From: Tretioscincus oriximinensis
Lineage: Eukaryota; Chordata; Lepidosauria; Squamata; Gymnophthalmidae
Direction of reading: 5' to 3'
Assembly (NCBI GenBank): GCA_022410635.1
Contig: JAJVDF010000164.1
Coordinates: 905,404 to 969,403 of the forward strand
Length of the DNA: 64,000 bases
Both the position numbers and the translations under genes were made by a program. Shown piece by piece: positions 12,131-24,183 of this stretch. Every line of letters starts with the position of its first letter. Within the stretch, counting starts at the first letter, position 1. Under the pieces are notes generated by a model. It did not search any database. It was not told the origin of the DNA and saw only the letters and a program-made list of their open reading frames with translations.

Positions 12131-12688
12131 CATTGTATATGGTACCCTCCTCTTACCCTGTATATGCAGGGATGGATAATATAAATGGATTAATCTGCAA
12201 AACATAGGTGACTGATAGAATGAAAGATTTGCACATTGTATTTTATAGATAGCTATTGTATGGTCTTGTCATGTAGATGAGGAACAAGAGCTCACCTGTG
12301 CTGCTAATTTCCTGCCAATGCAATCTGGGACATGCACTGTATAGGTGGTGTGCTAATAGAAGGATGGAAGATTACATACCAAATCAGCACTTCCATCTAC
12401 TCATTGGCTTTGAAAGATTCCAGAACTGCCAGCAAGGTGAATTTTGAAATCCCAGCAGCTGGTAACATGGTTTAATTTCAGAAAAGTAGTTCAAGAATTG
12501 TGCGTTCAGACTATGTGATAGTGCTGTCTGGTTTNCTTTGACTATCACAATTACTGCTTGGGTTTATTCTGAAATCCAGCTGGGGGAGACTTGCAGTGCT
12601 ACTTGCATAAACACACTGTGGCAAATAGGACCCTAACCTAAATCACCCCTCCAAAAAAGGTAGTACAGTTTGGAAGGGAAACAAAATA
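12131..12688. other. AT-rich DNA, nothing recognised
   Basis: No repeat or coding evidence. Confidence 0.4.
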
Positions 12689-12690
12689 TA

Positions 12691-12751
12691 CTGCTCAAAG
12701 CAATTAAGGGAACACTTTAACATAACTTGTTCCCTTAGTTGTTTTGAGCAC
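12691..12751. mobile_element. Palindromic MITE, copy 3 (shortened)
   Basis: A 61-bp member of the family at 920 and 3647. TA flanks lie at 12689-12690 and 12752-12753, and the ends are CTGCTCAAAG and GTTTTGAGCAC. The right arm lacks about 13 bp next to the centre, so the hairpin is asymmetric. Confidence 0.85.
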
Positions 12752-12753
12752 TA

Positions 12754-14058
12754 TCTAAAACTGTATAACACTCAAATATCATAAATGTACACTAGCAACT
12801 TTTTTTNAAAAAGTATTAGAACTGAGGTGGAACTTTTTCTTTTCACGTCTAATTCACAGTTGCAGAAAGTAATACTGAGAAGCAAATGAAATCATAAAGA
12901 AATTGATACAATTTAATGCTGGACTGTGTATACTAATTATATCTAACTGGAAATATGTAAACAATTTGTCCATTGGGAAGTGGTACAGAAATTTAGAGAC
13001 GATTTTAGTAAATAAAATAGTTACAATGCAACAGAACACTATTTCAAGAAATTGGAGACAAAATCAAACAAATATGGCTTCCGTGTCTCAACGAAATTTA
13101 AAAGCAACTTGATGTGATGACACCTGAAAAAGAAAGATTGACATAAGAAGACATAAGATTATAACACAAGAATCAACTCTATCTGGACTAAAATGGGAAC
13201 GAAAAAGGGAGGGAGGAGATACAAAATACTGTAGAAAAACTAATAAATAAAAATAGTGAGAAGTAATGGAACAATTTCTCCAGTAGGTAATCATAATACT
13301 AAGTCCTGCTGATTCCGCACTTACTTGTGGAGATTGTCAAAGTAAACCATTCCATGACAGTCAGTTTCCAGATTGCCTGGATNTTCTGTGCTCTGGTTGC
13401 AGGAGACCCAGAGTGGTAGATGTTCAGATTGAATTGTCTAGGTCTTTGTGTCCTGACCCGCAAACACTCCACCTCACCCCTCACTGTGACTGCATTGAGA
13501 GACAGCACACATATTAGGCACTTATGAGAAAAGTTGTGCCTGGATGCAAAAATCCAGAGCACAACGTTCATATTCCTGCCAGCTTGTTTCCCATGACACT
13601 GGACAACTGTGGGTTGCTTTTACTCAGTCCACAAAAGGTAAATTATAGTGAACTTAGGGAGCAGCTTTAGCTCTCTGGGGATTAGTTGGGCAGGTTGTGG
13701 TGTGAACAATACATTCCTATGATCTGATTGATCTCATAGGAAAAGGGACTAACTATCAACAAGACTTTAGTTTCGTGCTTTGTAAAGCATAAGGCTGAGG
13801 CACTCTACTTGCTGTGCCTCAGTTGGGCTAGGATTGCAAACAGAAGAAAACCACTATTATTCATAGCAACTTGTATAATAAAAACAAAAAAAGAGTAAAA
13901 TATCAGAGCACAAGCCTATGTAAAAGGTACAGTTCCTGTATTGCAGAAATGTAAGAGCATTCTCTTACTGTTCTTGTGACATAGGAAAAATACTACAAAA
14001 ATACTACAACTATGACAAAATATTCATATTGCTGCATCTTGCTTTCAGGAAGCAATTA
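12754..14058. other. AT-rich DNA without recognised gene
   Basis: Short frames only. The 90-codon minus-strand frame at 13299-13571 covers a slightly GC-richer patch but shows no domain. Confidence 0.4.
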
Positions 14059-14066
14059 TACTAGAG

Positions 14067-14357
14067 CAGGGGTTCTCAAACGACAGCTCGTGGGCCACAT
14101 GTGACCCGCCGAGGACATTTATCCAGCCTGCAAGATGTTGTCGCTGCAGTCCTGCTTAGCAGCCGACTAGTCCCGGGCTCATAGTAACACACCCCTTGCT
14201 TTTTTAATAGAACATGCGTACAATGTGCACTTCATGACAATAGGCGGCCCCAAAACTAGGAATTTGTTCATAGTTTTTTNAAAAACTATAGTCCGGCCCA
14301 CCAACGGTCGGAGGAACAGTGAACTGGCCCCTTGTTTAAAAAGTTTGAAGATCACTG
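14067..14357. mobile_element. hAT-Charlie-like MITE with 8-bp target duplication
   Basis: A 291-bp element starting CAGGGGTTCTCAAAC and ending AAAGTTTGAAGATCACTG, the inverted hAT-Charlie terminus pattern. It is flanked by TACTAGAG (14059-14066) and TACTAGCG (14358-14365), 7 of 8 identical. The interior is CpG-bearing and non-coding. One N lies between T6 and A5 runs at 14280. Confidence 0.9.
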
Positions 14358-14599
14358 TACTAGCGAGTGCTAATGGAACTTTGACGGAGTAAACTAAGGT
14401 TCAGATTCAGCTGTAAGCTTCTTTGAGGGGTCTTGAACAAATTATATCTTTTAGCAGTGGATGTAACTTGTAACACAACTCACATCAATTGCACAGAATT
14501 CAGGAACTCTGTTCCTTTTGTACTAGTCTACTCTAATTGTAGTGATTTGTCCAAACTGGCATGTGATACTTAGTGATGCTCCCATATTTTGATCAAAGA

Positions 14600-14945
14600 G
14601 ATAGAAAACATAATTAAAACTATACAAAAACAATAAAAACTATAAAAAATTAACATTTTAAAACCGTAACAAACAATATATGAAGGTGGAGGATAAAAAC
14701 CAGCATTTCTTCAACAAAAGGCCAGGTTGAAGAGGTGCATTTTCAAAGACCTTCTGAAAGAACACAATGATGATGACAGGTGCACCTCGAGGGGGAGACT
14801 ATTTCATAGACTGGGGGCAGCTACAGAGAAGGCCCTGCCCCAGGTTCCCACCCCATTGGCTGTAGAAAGGGGTGGTACAAGCAGGAGGGCCTCCCCTACA
14901 GATTTTAAGGCTCGGGGAGGTTCATGTAGGCAGATGCTCTATGTT
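14600..14945 (+). repeat. R1 interspersed repeat
   Basis: Aligns along its length with 53990-54340. Shared blocks include AACATTTTAAAAC, GCATTTCTTCAAC, CTCGAGGGGGAG, AAGGCCCTGCCCCAGGTTCC-like sequence and AGGAGGGCCTCCCCT. It carries a 65-codon open stretch from 14727 that matches the stretch from 54132 without indels (about three quarters identical). The repeat class is not known; it may be a LINE 3' part or an unclassified element. Confidence 0.7.
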
Positions 14946-15118
14946 GAAAAGCCACAGTTTGAATGCAAATTTTTCACTGAGTCATGTACCACTACATGAC
15001 TCTCTGAAGTGATACAAAACTCATTGGTTTGCATGGGATTTCTATAGTCTGGTTCTAAAGCACAAATAATAGATTAAAGGTTATGTGCGTTGCAGNTTAA
15101 CATGACAATTATAATAAA

Positions 15119-15235
15119 TTTCAGAGAAATAGCCGTGTTAGTCCAGTAGAAAGTCCAGCTTATTTGTCTCTCAGCATCTGAAGATGCCACCCAGTTTTCT
15201 CCTGTTAGTCTCAAAGTGCTACTGGCCCCTTTGCA
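15119..15235. mobile_element. Penelope-like terminal fragment, rearranged
   Basis: The left part, TTTCAGAGAAATAGCCGTG..., is the inverted PLE 3' end. The right part (CATCTGAAGATGCCACCC, then TCTCAAAGTGCTACTGG) is in the opposite orientation. The pieces are related to 19325-19440 and 51567-51720. CTGAAGA is joined directly to TGCCACCC, so the hairpin and GAAA of a hammerhead-like core are deleted. Confidence 0.65.
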
Positions 15236-16800
15236 TGACATTTATAAGTTGGCCATGAAGGTGGGGCAAAGCTTTATTGGATCTTTGCTGGCATATCAGA
15301 GATCCAAAAGATGACTTACCTCTTCCTCAGTTACTCAGAGATCACAACTTATGAATTGCCACAAAGCATTTGTAGCAGAAAGAAGTGAAATGAACAAGCA
15401 CTATCTTTCCTCAGAGTGTGTTAAGAGAAAATACCAAATAACAACCAAACAACAAAAAAGAGCTGTACTGTTCAGGACAGGTGGTAGCTGTTTTTATCTC
15501 CATCTTGACATCATGTACTAAGATAGATTTTATCTGGTTTTAACCTCTTTACCTCCTGTTGTACATCTTCCTTTTGTTTGTGAATTGGATGCCTGTTTCC
15601 TGAGCAGCCTTTGTCCAAAGTGGTATAATGAACCAACACTCTTTTATCAGATCTCTCTACCTTCCAGATTTTCTCGCCTGTAAATCTGTATTCATTATAA
15701 TGAAAATTCAGAGTTCAGGCAAAAATGATATGAATGTGACCCTCCCCCCTCAATATCTGAGTATGCTTTGCTTTCAAAATTAGTATATTCTTTCAATCTT
15801 TGTTCCTCCTCCAGTGTCCCTTTCCCTCATCCTTGTGAAGTTTAGATCCACAATCAATTTACCTCTTCTTGCCTCTGCGAGAGCATATAGTCATGGATTG
15901 CCCAGATTATTATTTTTTTTAGCACTTGGTGCTAGAAAAACTGGTTGATTCAAAATGAGAAACAGCTGGGTTGTCAGAGCCACCATTTGAGGTGGGGGAG
16001 AGGAAGAGAGGGAAGGAGAATCACTTTGCACACAAAAACCAAAGCTCAGGGTTGTCATTAACTAAAACCTTAAATAAGCAGTGTTTGGTTTACAGTGGCA
16101 ATTGACAGATCAGCCACTATCTGGACACTGTTATAAAGTAACTCTTCTACCAGGAGTTGTTTTGGTGTGAGTCTTCTCAGAAATTAAAATGGCACATATG
16201 TGGACAGTACAAACATTGTATCTATTAAGGAAAATGAAACAAAAGTTAATGAAATAGTTTAACATCATGAATGGAAAAATAAAGTTCTCTCTCAGATATA
16301 TCTGAATATTTGAGACACATCTGGAAAAAAATGGAGGGCTATGTTTTTGGAATATAATATATTCTAAATACATAGCCTTCCATTCTTTTTAGATGAGATG
16401 AACCAGTTTGTTAGTCACGTCATGTTTATCATTGGTGATGCCAAGTTTAATTTGAAGTTAGGATCACACCTTTAGTCAAATATTATCTAAATTGGCGTAA
16501 TTCGTTATCATTCCATCTCCTACCTAAACGATAGGATAAGGACATGTTCTGATTTATATATGAACATTCAGATTTCCTTCCTGAATTTCTATATTTTTTA
16601 ACCTATGAATTGATATTTTTAAGTATTTAAACTGATTTATTTATTTTTTGAGAAGCATTGTAGGAGAAAATGTTTCATGAAGACACCTTCTTGTGTCTTC
16701 TATAGGTAAATTTGTACCAGCCAGCTAAATGATGGATTGCACAGCTTTGCACAACTAATTTGAAAAACCTTAATTTTTTTTTTTTTAGAAATTCCTCCTA
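15236..16800. other. AT-rich DNA without recognised gene
   Basis: About 1.5 kb with short frames only and no recognised repeat. Confidence 0.4.
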
Positions 16801-16879
16801 CTGATGCCTGGAATATAGAATATTTCTGACACTATTAATAACCTGCTCAAGCATAACTGAAGTATTTTTATACAAGGTT

Positions 16880-17570
16880 GAAACCAGTTAGCACTGTACA
16901 TATTCTGATCATTATTTGACCTGAATATTCTGACATAAACTTTCCAGTGGACAGCATATTAAAACAAACGTTTTAAAATCATAATGATAGTAGGATAACA
17001 AAACTCCATTTTTGAGGCCTCACTGATGTATATATTTCATGTTTTAATTTTGTTACCATGCTATATTATTTGTACATTTTGTAAAAATCTACTTTCTCTT
17101 CTTTCTTTCTTTTTAAAAAGAAGACTAGTATATTTCTAGTCATTCAAATTTGGACAGAATTTTACTTCCTGTTTCAAAGGTCAAGGAAAGCTGACCTCAA
17201 CAGCAGTGCGGAGACTGCTGAATTATTCATATCATTGACTTTGTGTCAGCTTCCACATTTGTGCAGAGGGATGTTTTATTCATTTATCTCATTTAGGGTC
17301 CTTCTCTGCACCTGTTTCTACCATTAAGTACCCTGTAATTTGCATTTGATGCTAATTTAGCTTCATATCAGCCTGGTCCCCCCTTGTTAATTTAATTTTC
17401 TAAGGCCCTTTTCATTATACTAGAAATGTTTCCCTCTTTAAAGCAAACATCTATACAAGTAATTGTATAAACTGCCTTTTAAATAATATATTTTAGAAGA
17501 TTCTATCGTTTAATTCCTTAATTCCTGTAATTAGCCATGGTTTGATTAATGTTTCAAAGGGTTAAATTAA
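16880..17570. other. Possible conserved noncoding block
   Basis: A unique, repeat-free, ORF-free stretch. At 17178-17197 an AGGTCA half-site and an inverted TGACCT half-site are 8 bp apart. AT-rich homeodomain-type sites follow (TAATTT near 17354, TTAATTTAATTT near 17388, AATTAGCC near 17531). It looks enhancer-like, but that is inference only. Confidence 0.3.
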
Positions 17571-19324
17571 AATGCAACTTACTTGAATACACACTTGAAT
17601 AATTTTATCTCGGTCTATAACAGTTTCTGCCTTGCTGCCTTTTATTCCACTTGTGGTTTTGAAAATTATATGTGTTAACAAGTCCTAATTTCCTTTATTT
17701 AGTTACTTTATTTTTGTCAGCTATTAGTCAGTTCTACAAGTATAATAACTGGAAATGAAATACCGGTAATCTAGTGCTTTGTTCTTTTGTTTTGTTTTCC
17801 TTCCAGTAAATTGGAAATGGTGGAAAGGAAAGATATGGAGGGAATCCTAATGCAGAAAAGTGATTAGAGACAGTTTTTTATTCTGTATTCATTATTTTAT
17901 ATCCACTTAAAATACTCATAGAATTTGTTTCTCACAAAAAAGCTAAATAACATTGCTGTGTTCAATCAATCTGATCTGGTGTGATTATTGTTTTGTGTAC
18001 AAGCATTGTGTATTTCCTCATGCTCTTCTCCCATGTTTGTGAATGACAGAATACTATTCATTCTGTCATCTCAGTTAAAATATATTAATTTATTTTTTAA
18101 TGTTCTTACGCAAACTGAACAAAGTCTAAACNTACAATAGAAAAGGTGAATCTTGCTAACTCATGAAACTCTTGCTACAGTGAAATAGGCAACAAATGTG
18201 TTGAATTCAGCACTGGGGCTACATCCAGAGAGAGTTTTAAATGAAGAATTCTCCTGGCATTATGTTGAGATTGCTGCAAAGACATAGATGAAATCTAAGT
18301 ATATGCCTACTTTGCAAAAAACCCCTAATCCCATATTTTCCAAAATAGTTTGTCTATTGCTTGCTTCCTCCACCACCCCGGCAAGTATATCTACAGTAAA
18401 AGCATGGGAGAGGGCAGGGGAGGAAGAAGAAAAAAATCAGGACTGCTACTGCAAGCACCAGACCACTAAAGGCCTAGACCTTTGCCTTGTCATCTGACAA
18501 AACTCTGCTGGAAGATTGTTTCATAAAAGCCATTCCTTGACACTTAGCTGGTGATAGTATTGCTAGATAGAGGACTGGTCTTTATAGAAGGAAACACTTC
18601 CAGTTGTATAGGGATTTATGCATTAGCATTAAAACCTTGAATAGGGGTCAGACACTAACAGAGAGCTAGTGCAGTTCTTTAACAATAGAGGTAATGTGCT
18701 ATCAAAGCACCCACAACTAGCTGCTGTGTTTGTAGCCCCCAATTCATCTCAAAAAATAACCTCATACATAGCACATTGCAACAATTCAATTTGAAGGTCA
18801 CATAAGTATTAGGATTGACCACACTTTTGCACCTGACCCAGAAAGAGTCCAAATGAGAATGCCCAAATCTGCACTTTTCAGAGGAGAAAACCCACATCCA
18901 GAGCAGGATGCCAACGGACTGTTCTGATTTGTGACTCCATCTTTTTTCTATCCAGCTTCTTACTGTCCTTTCTGTTGAAGATGGAATGATGGTGTAAAAC
19001 AGTCATCTCTGTAGTAAGACAATGAATTCCGACCATACCCAGCATCTCATATAAATATTAAATAGTAAAAAGGACAGGATAGATCACTGGGGATCCCCAT
19101 AAGACATTTTCCAGAGAAATGAACAAAATTATTCTAGCTCTATTATTTCAACTCTGCCCTAGAGATAGGACCTGAAGCATAATAAAACAATATCCTTGAT
19201 TCCTATGTTCTGAAGTAATTTTGAAAGGATACCATGACCAATAATATCAAAGTCTTCAGATAAGTCAAGGAGCACCAACAGGATAGTCTTTCTCTGTTCT
19301 TTCATAGTCCATCAATATAGGTGA
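17571..19324. other. AT-rich DNA without recognised gene
   Basis: Short frames without domains. A region around 18500-19320 may be an old repeat but could not be assigned. Confidence 0.35.
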
Positions 19325-20220
19325 CCAGTTTCAGAGAAATAGCCATGTTAGTCTACAGAAAGTCCAGTAAAGGGNGCTTATAGCACTTGCANGTAGGTGG
19401 CATGAGCTTTTGTATCTACGTCTAATTCTTCAGATGACATGTAAATATGATATGGGGATGAACTCTAGAAGAGAAAAAAAGCTATGACAGAAGTTATTTC
19501 TCTCATAGAGAAAAATGCCTGGGGGAGCAAGATGCATCTGGTAGTTTGTGCATCAATCAAATAGCTAACTGGTATAATAATATTTAATGAGTAAGGAAAT
19601 AATTGTCTCTGTTAAGTCCCTTTTCAATGGACTGGAATTTGTGGATTGTGTATTGGAGTTCTGCTGCTTCCCTTCCAAATCTTCCTCTGTAACATATTCG
19701 TTCAAGGACTGCAATTCTGAGGTCTGAGAAAGAATGTCCTGGAAGGTTGAAGTGTTCTACAACAGGTTTCTGTGTGTTGCCATCTCAAATATCTGATTTA
19801 TGTCCATTTATTTTCTGGCATAGGGACTGTCTTGTTTGCCCAATGTTGAGTGCTGAAGGGCAGTGTTGGCAGAGAATGGAATACACCACATTAGTAGATG
19901 AGCAAGTAAAATAGTCTCTAATACTGTGCATGTTGTGATTAGGTCCTGTGATTACAATCCCAGGATGGATGTGTGAGCAGAGTTGGCATCTGGGTTTGTG
20001 GCAGTGTCTTGTTCCCATTTCTTCATTTGTGCTATGTGTCCTCTTGTGTATAAGTAGCTGTTTGAGTTTAAGTGGTCATCTGTAAGAAAGGTGAACAACT
20101 TAGTCTCGATAGTATAAGCAGCCCTGAAGGTAGACTGAAAAGTGTCCATATACTTCACTTCATCTAAGAATGTCAACAGCCGTGGTGTTGTTGGTCCCAT
20201 CCTACTGAGTTGGTTTGAAT
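19325..20220 (-). mobile_element. Penelope-like retroelement, 3' part
   Basis: Minus-strand PLE remnant that contains the GIY-YIG coding region listed separately and the 3' terminal sequence (complement of TTTCAGAGAAATAGCCATG at about 19329). Between them lies a decayed hammerhead-like core: on the minus strand CTGAAGA (19433-19427), a short helix region, then AAAAGCTCATGCC. PLEs are known to encode reverse transcriptase plus GIY-YIG endonuclease and to carry hammerhead motifs in their terminal repeats. The reverse transcriptase is not present here, so the copy is 5'-truncated. Confidence 0.75.
19584..20018 (-). pseudogene. GIY-YIG endonuclease domain of a PLE (one internal stop)
   Basis: The C-terminal endonuclease module of a Penelope-like polymerase. 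From 20018 downwards the frame shows a cysteine motif (HKPRCQLCSHIH), the CSSTNVVYSILCQHCP strand (GIY part) and NIGQTRQSL (YIG part), then NGHKSDI. A TGA at 19787-19785 interrupts it. Directly after the stop, in the same frame, come KPVVEHFNLPGHSF, an REAAELQYTIHKFQ helix and a final GLNRDNYFLTH before a TAA at 19586-19584, all typical of the family's end. The frame also stays open upstream of the Met to about 20090. In PLEs this domain makes the nick used for target-primed reverse transcription. With one stop and no RT, it cannot act alone. Confidence 0.85.
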
Positions 20221-20375
20221 CTTCATTATGGCAATACCTATTTTTAGTGTCATCAGCACATCTTTCTTCATTATCAGTTTTCTGGTGTTTTTTAATGTGT
20301 AGATAAAACTTTGCTTGTCCAAAAANTACAGAAGTTTTTTCTAGAAAATTAGAAGTGACCTATAATACTGTGACT

Positions 20376-20660
20376 TNAATGGCTCAGTTGCTAAAGAGAT
20401 GGTCTTTCCTCTGAGATATCAGGTTTCAAACCCCTGTGTTGTACGTAGGGAGGGGTAAGCACATTCCACTAGCCTGCAGCTCTAGCCAACTCAGCTATTC
20501 AAAAAAATTACACATTTGTAATCTGCATTTCAATTAGATAAATGAGTACTATCATTAATCTGATGGGGAAGATAGAATAAGATGTAAGCCTTTGGGCGAA
20601 AATTAAAGCCGCACTGGAAAAGAATGTGGTATAAAAACTCGGTTCTTTTTCTTCTTCCAA
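20376..20660 (+). mobile_element. tRNA-derived SINE, copy 2
   Basis: Second SINE copy. Box A-like TGGCTCAGTTGCT, box B-like GGTTTCAAACCCC, body GGGGAAGATAGAATAAGATG followed by TAAGCCTTTGGGCG, and tail GTATAAAAACTCGGTTCTTT. The segment AGATGTAAGCC corresponds to the uninterrupted target of the MITE inside copy 3. Confidence 0.75.
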
Positions 20661-21515
20661 ACCACCTTTTTGTCTTCAAAACTTTTCTGCCAATTCGTTT
20701 CCACTATTTTATTCATTCATTTCCTTTGTAATTTTCTCTTTTAATAAATCACTACAGTTATCAACTATTTGAAATAGTTCTGTTGGTTTCCATAATACTT
20801 GAATGACATAGATAGAATAGAATTCTTTTTGAAGAAATCAAATGATTGGTGAAGAAGAGTACTGGCAATTATGGGACCACAAAGTCATCAGTAAAAATAC
20901 TAGGGAAAGGGGTTTCTTCTGATTTGTTTTGGTTTACTGCTGGCTAAATACTATATTGCTGGAATCTTACTACTAATACCACCANCACCACCACCATCCC
21001 TCACTACTACTATTATGATAATAATACCATTACTTTTTCATATCGTTAACCAAACTTCAAATGTCCATTTTTACAATTATCTTTTATTGCTTGTTATTAA
21101 AATAATACTAAAGAACAAAACAAAACAAATGCTCCTTTTCATTATTACATAGAAATCATAACCTTCCCTGAAACCCATGAATATGGGGGAGATGGGAATA
21201 AAAGTAAAGAGATAAATAGAGATAGTAAAATACTTTGGTTATGAATAATTTACATGTTGATATTCTTGGTTATGAGGCAATCTTGCCATGTAATATTTCT
21301 GGTACTCAAATGTAAATGGTGCCGGAGTTGTCGGTGGTGCTGGAAAACATCATGAAAAGTGAACGTATTCCTCAGGGATGGTTCAAGTGGTTGATTGGAC
21401 TGATGCAGAGAATACTAAGTGCCAAATGCATTTTAAATGAAGCTCTATCAGCCTTAAACACTGTCAACAAAAATCCATAGGCATATTACTTTTCTGCCAT
21501 TTTTGTCTTACATTT
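20661..21515. other. AT-rich DNA with small trinucleotide runs
   Basis: Short ACC/ACT/ATA-type runs at about 20968-21030; otherwise nothing recognised. Confidence 0.4.
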
Positions 21516-21658
21516 GCAATGATGACCTCAGCACAGGGCATTTCCTGAGTATTAATGACCATTCAGAGTTAATGGCCCTTGGTTTTGCCTTGAGACATCA
21601 GCTCCTCCTAACTGGTCATTAATTCCCAGGAAATGCCCCACACTGAGGTCATTATTGC
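21516..21658. mobile_element. Palindromic MITE (about 143 bp)
   Basis: Arms of about 50 bp: GCAATGATGACCTCAG...GGCATTTCCTG...AATTAATGACC-type sequence on the left and its inverted copy on the right (complement GCAATAATGACCTCAG...). Weaker symmetry extends outwards to TGTCAACAAAA and TTTTGACAACA near 21467 and 21690, so the full element may be about 230 bp. Confidence 0.7.
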
Positions 21659-22153
21659 TTAATTATCTCCATACACTTTAATGCCCATTTTGACAACATA
21701 CAGTCTTGTACCAGGAGTTATGTGTGTTTTACAGTTCGTTTAATAGCTCATCATTAAAATTGCAGATGATCTTTAATATTANTTATTAATGTTTTCCCTC
21801 TATGTTTTTGGGTGTGTCTATACACGTCTCAAATATAGAACAAAAGGTATGATTCTAAAAGAGTGTTTGAAAGGAGGGTATACATGATCTTCAATATCTG
21901 GAAAAAGGTCTTGATTCAGGCCTGATCCTGACACCCGACATACAATACTTTGGAGGTGATTTTACATTCTATCAACCCCACGGAAACAAACGTTTCCAGT
22001 GTTCCATGCTCTCCAAAGCTCTTTATTGCGGAGTAAATAGCTTCTTCATATCATGTGATTTTTAAAGTCTGAGAAAAGCTGTCTTAGAGCTTTGGCATGC
22101 AATTTGTAAAGTGCTGATTGGCGTTTGGCTAGGAGAGATTTCTTGGGAATTGT

Positions 22154-22277
22154 ATGCTGGGGATTGTAGTCCGATAAACGCAGGGGCTTGTCATGTGATG
22201 TGATTGCTATGCAAATTGAGTCACATGACAAGCCGCGGAAGGCACTGCTGCTCTTATCAGACTACAATCCCCAGCAT
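22154..22277. mobile_element. Palindromic MITE (124 bp core)
   Basis: ATGCTGGGGATTGTAGTC is matched by its inverted copy GACTACAATCCCCAGCAT. An inner pair GGCTTGTCATGTGA/TCACATGACAAGCC flanks a short centre near 22215. The GGGATTGTAGT motif is common in reptile MITEs. Its outer limits may extend into 21810-22150. Confidence 0.7.
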
Positions 22278-23319
22278 TGTCTGTAAGCAAAAGGTCGCAG
22301 ATTGAAAGCCTTAAAGTAATGTGGGGGTAGGTAGCTAACACGTGGGTTACTTTTAAGAAAAGTGAGAAAAACCCTATCGCCCACAGTCTGTACAGACAAA
22401 AAAATTAAATTGTTGATAATGTCATTATCATGTATCCCTTAGGAAGTAGCTGAGAAGGAAAGAAAGGCCTAACAGAAACTCAATTTTGGGTGAAGATTGC
22501 TTCACCCAAAACCAAATTTTGGACACACAAGCCTCTTCCATACATGTATCTTGCAAATAGATTATCTTGTATATAGACTATATCTGCTTTACCTTGACTA
22601 TATCTAAAAGGAAGCTTATGCCCATTGTGTTTCTCCTCTTGGCAGTATAGTGAAACTGCCAAGTATGTGATAGCTTCTGTAGAACATTGTTCTCTGAAGG
22701 AAAACAGTTTTCTTCGAAGCAGGTTTTAGAAGAGAAACATCTACAGGTATAAGTAGGCATTTGTTAGTTGGTTGATCTGAAACCCATTGGTCTTCTAACA
22801 TGTAGAACAGTATTTTTATAAAAATATAGATATAAAAAGAGAATTATCAGAGAAGCTGCATTCAAACTATAGTATATATTAAATTCATGGGTTACAATTA
22901 AATTACTTATTTTAGGTATATTTTCAAATGTTATGGCAGATGTTACAGATAACTTTAATGGACCAGGGAGATCTAGTAGCCTCTTAGAAACTTACAAAGG
23001 TAAAAAGTTGGTTGCATGAGCTTCCATTGACTGAGGTTTAGCATTAGGTAAAATGCAGATAGACTGCATGCTCATTTAGACTAACACAATAATGTCTTGG
23101 AATACAGTCCTAAGAGGTGAGTGTATCTGCGTCTTCCAAACTGTAATTCTCCTTCCTTATTTATATCTATGCATTTTAAGAAATTAAACCACCATAGTAG
23201 TTTTCAGTAGAAACAGCTTTGATCTTCAGAGGAGTGCTCTGTTTTTGAGGGATATTTAAAGCTGGATGCATGCAGGATTGTTATATTGATTTTCCTATTC
23301 TCCTCTGCAAGTAGGTAGT
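22278..23319. other. AT-rich DNA without recognised gene
   Basis: Overlapping 60-codon frames at 22480-22801 have no domain. Nothing else could be supported. Confidence 0.4.
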
Positions 23320-23324
23320 TTATT

Positions 23325-23890
23325 TAGGCCCCTTCCAGATTAAGTTTGCACTTCCACCTCATACTTCTTGGTATGGCACGTGTGCATGTGAAAAGATGAA
23401 ATGTTTGGTCTTCCCTGCATGGCCCCACTGTTGCCTGCCAGAGGCCTATCAGCCTCCAGCAGCAACTTGAGGCCGCTCCAAAGCCCTGTGCAGCAAACCC
23501 CCAAAGCCCTGTTGTTGAATGTCTGGGACACCGGAGACCAGGGCCTTGTCTCTGGGTGTCCTGANTATTCGACTCCAGGGCTTTGGAGCCTTTCCTGCCA
23601 GAAATCGCAAAGCAGAGTGGTGTGTGTGTGTACATGGGTGCTAATTGGGCACAAGCCTGTGGTGGCAGCAGCCTGTGCTCACTGAAGCAATGGGGACGAC
23701 GCTGTTATTGATAATTCTCCCTCCCACTTTGGTTCACCAGGCGCCATCTTTTGTGGCTTGACTTTTGTGGACACTCGCATCTCGATGCTGTCGGGGGTAG
23801 GCAAGGGTTGGTGGTAGTCTGACTCCGCCAATCAGTTTATTAGCTGGGTTTCATCATGCAGCCACAGGGTTCCATCACACAATGATAATA
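23325..23890. repeat. GC-rich stretch, probable old DNA transposon
   Basis: Begins with GGCCCCTTCCAGAT, a form of terminus common in reptile hAT-like MITEs, and is much richer in GC than its flanks. Overlapping frames of 94-104 codons on both strands share the same bases, which argues against coding. No matching right end was found. Confidence 0.35.
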
Positions 23891-24183
23891 TCTTCAGATA
23901 TTCCGGAATAACACATTTGTGGAAGTGCTTCATTCTAAAATGTTTCAAATGGATAAATAAATAAATATCTGGATGCACCCCTGAATTGAATTACTTCTGG
24001 CAAATCTTGACTGCACCATAAGAAGAGAAGGGTTAGTATGTGTCTATGCATGAACTAAGGCTGTTTTTGCATCAGGTCTCATTCTGGATTGTATTCCAGA
24101 ATAGGGATGTTACATCCATTTGTTAGTGCATACTCTGTAGGCTTTCTGTAGACTGTGCCATAGTTTGTACCAGTGTGCAGATG

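Noticed and set aside
19952..20200. 82-codon minus-strand frame upstream of the GIY-YIG domain as PLE coding
   Set aside because: Its C-terminal part reads the same bases as the GIY-YIG frame in another phase; the rest has no PLE motif.
23324..23685. Overlapping frames of 94-104 codons on both strands
   Set aside because: Frames on both strands share a GC-rich repeat-like stretch with few stops; no motif supports any of them.
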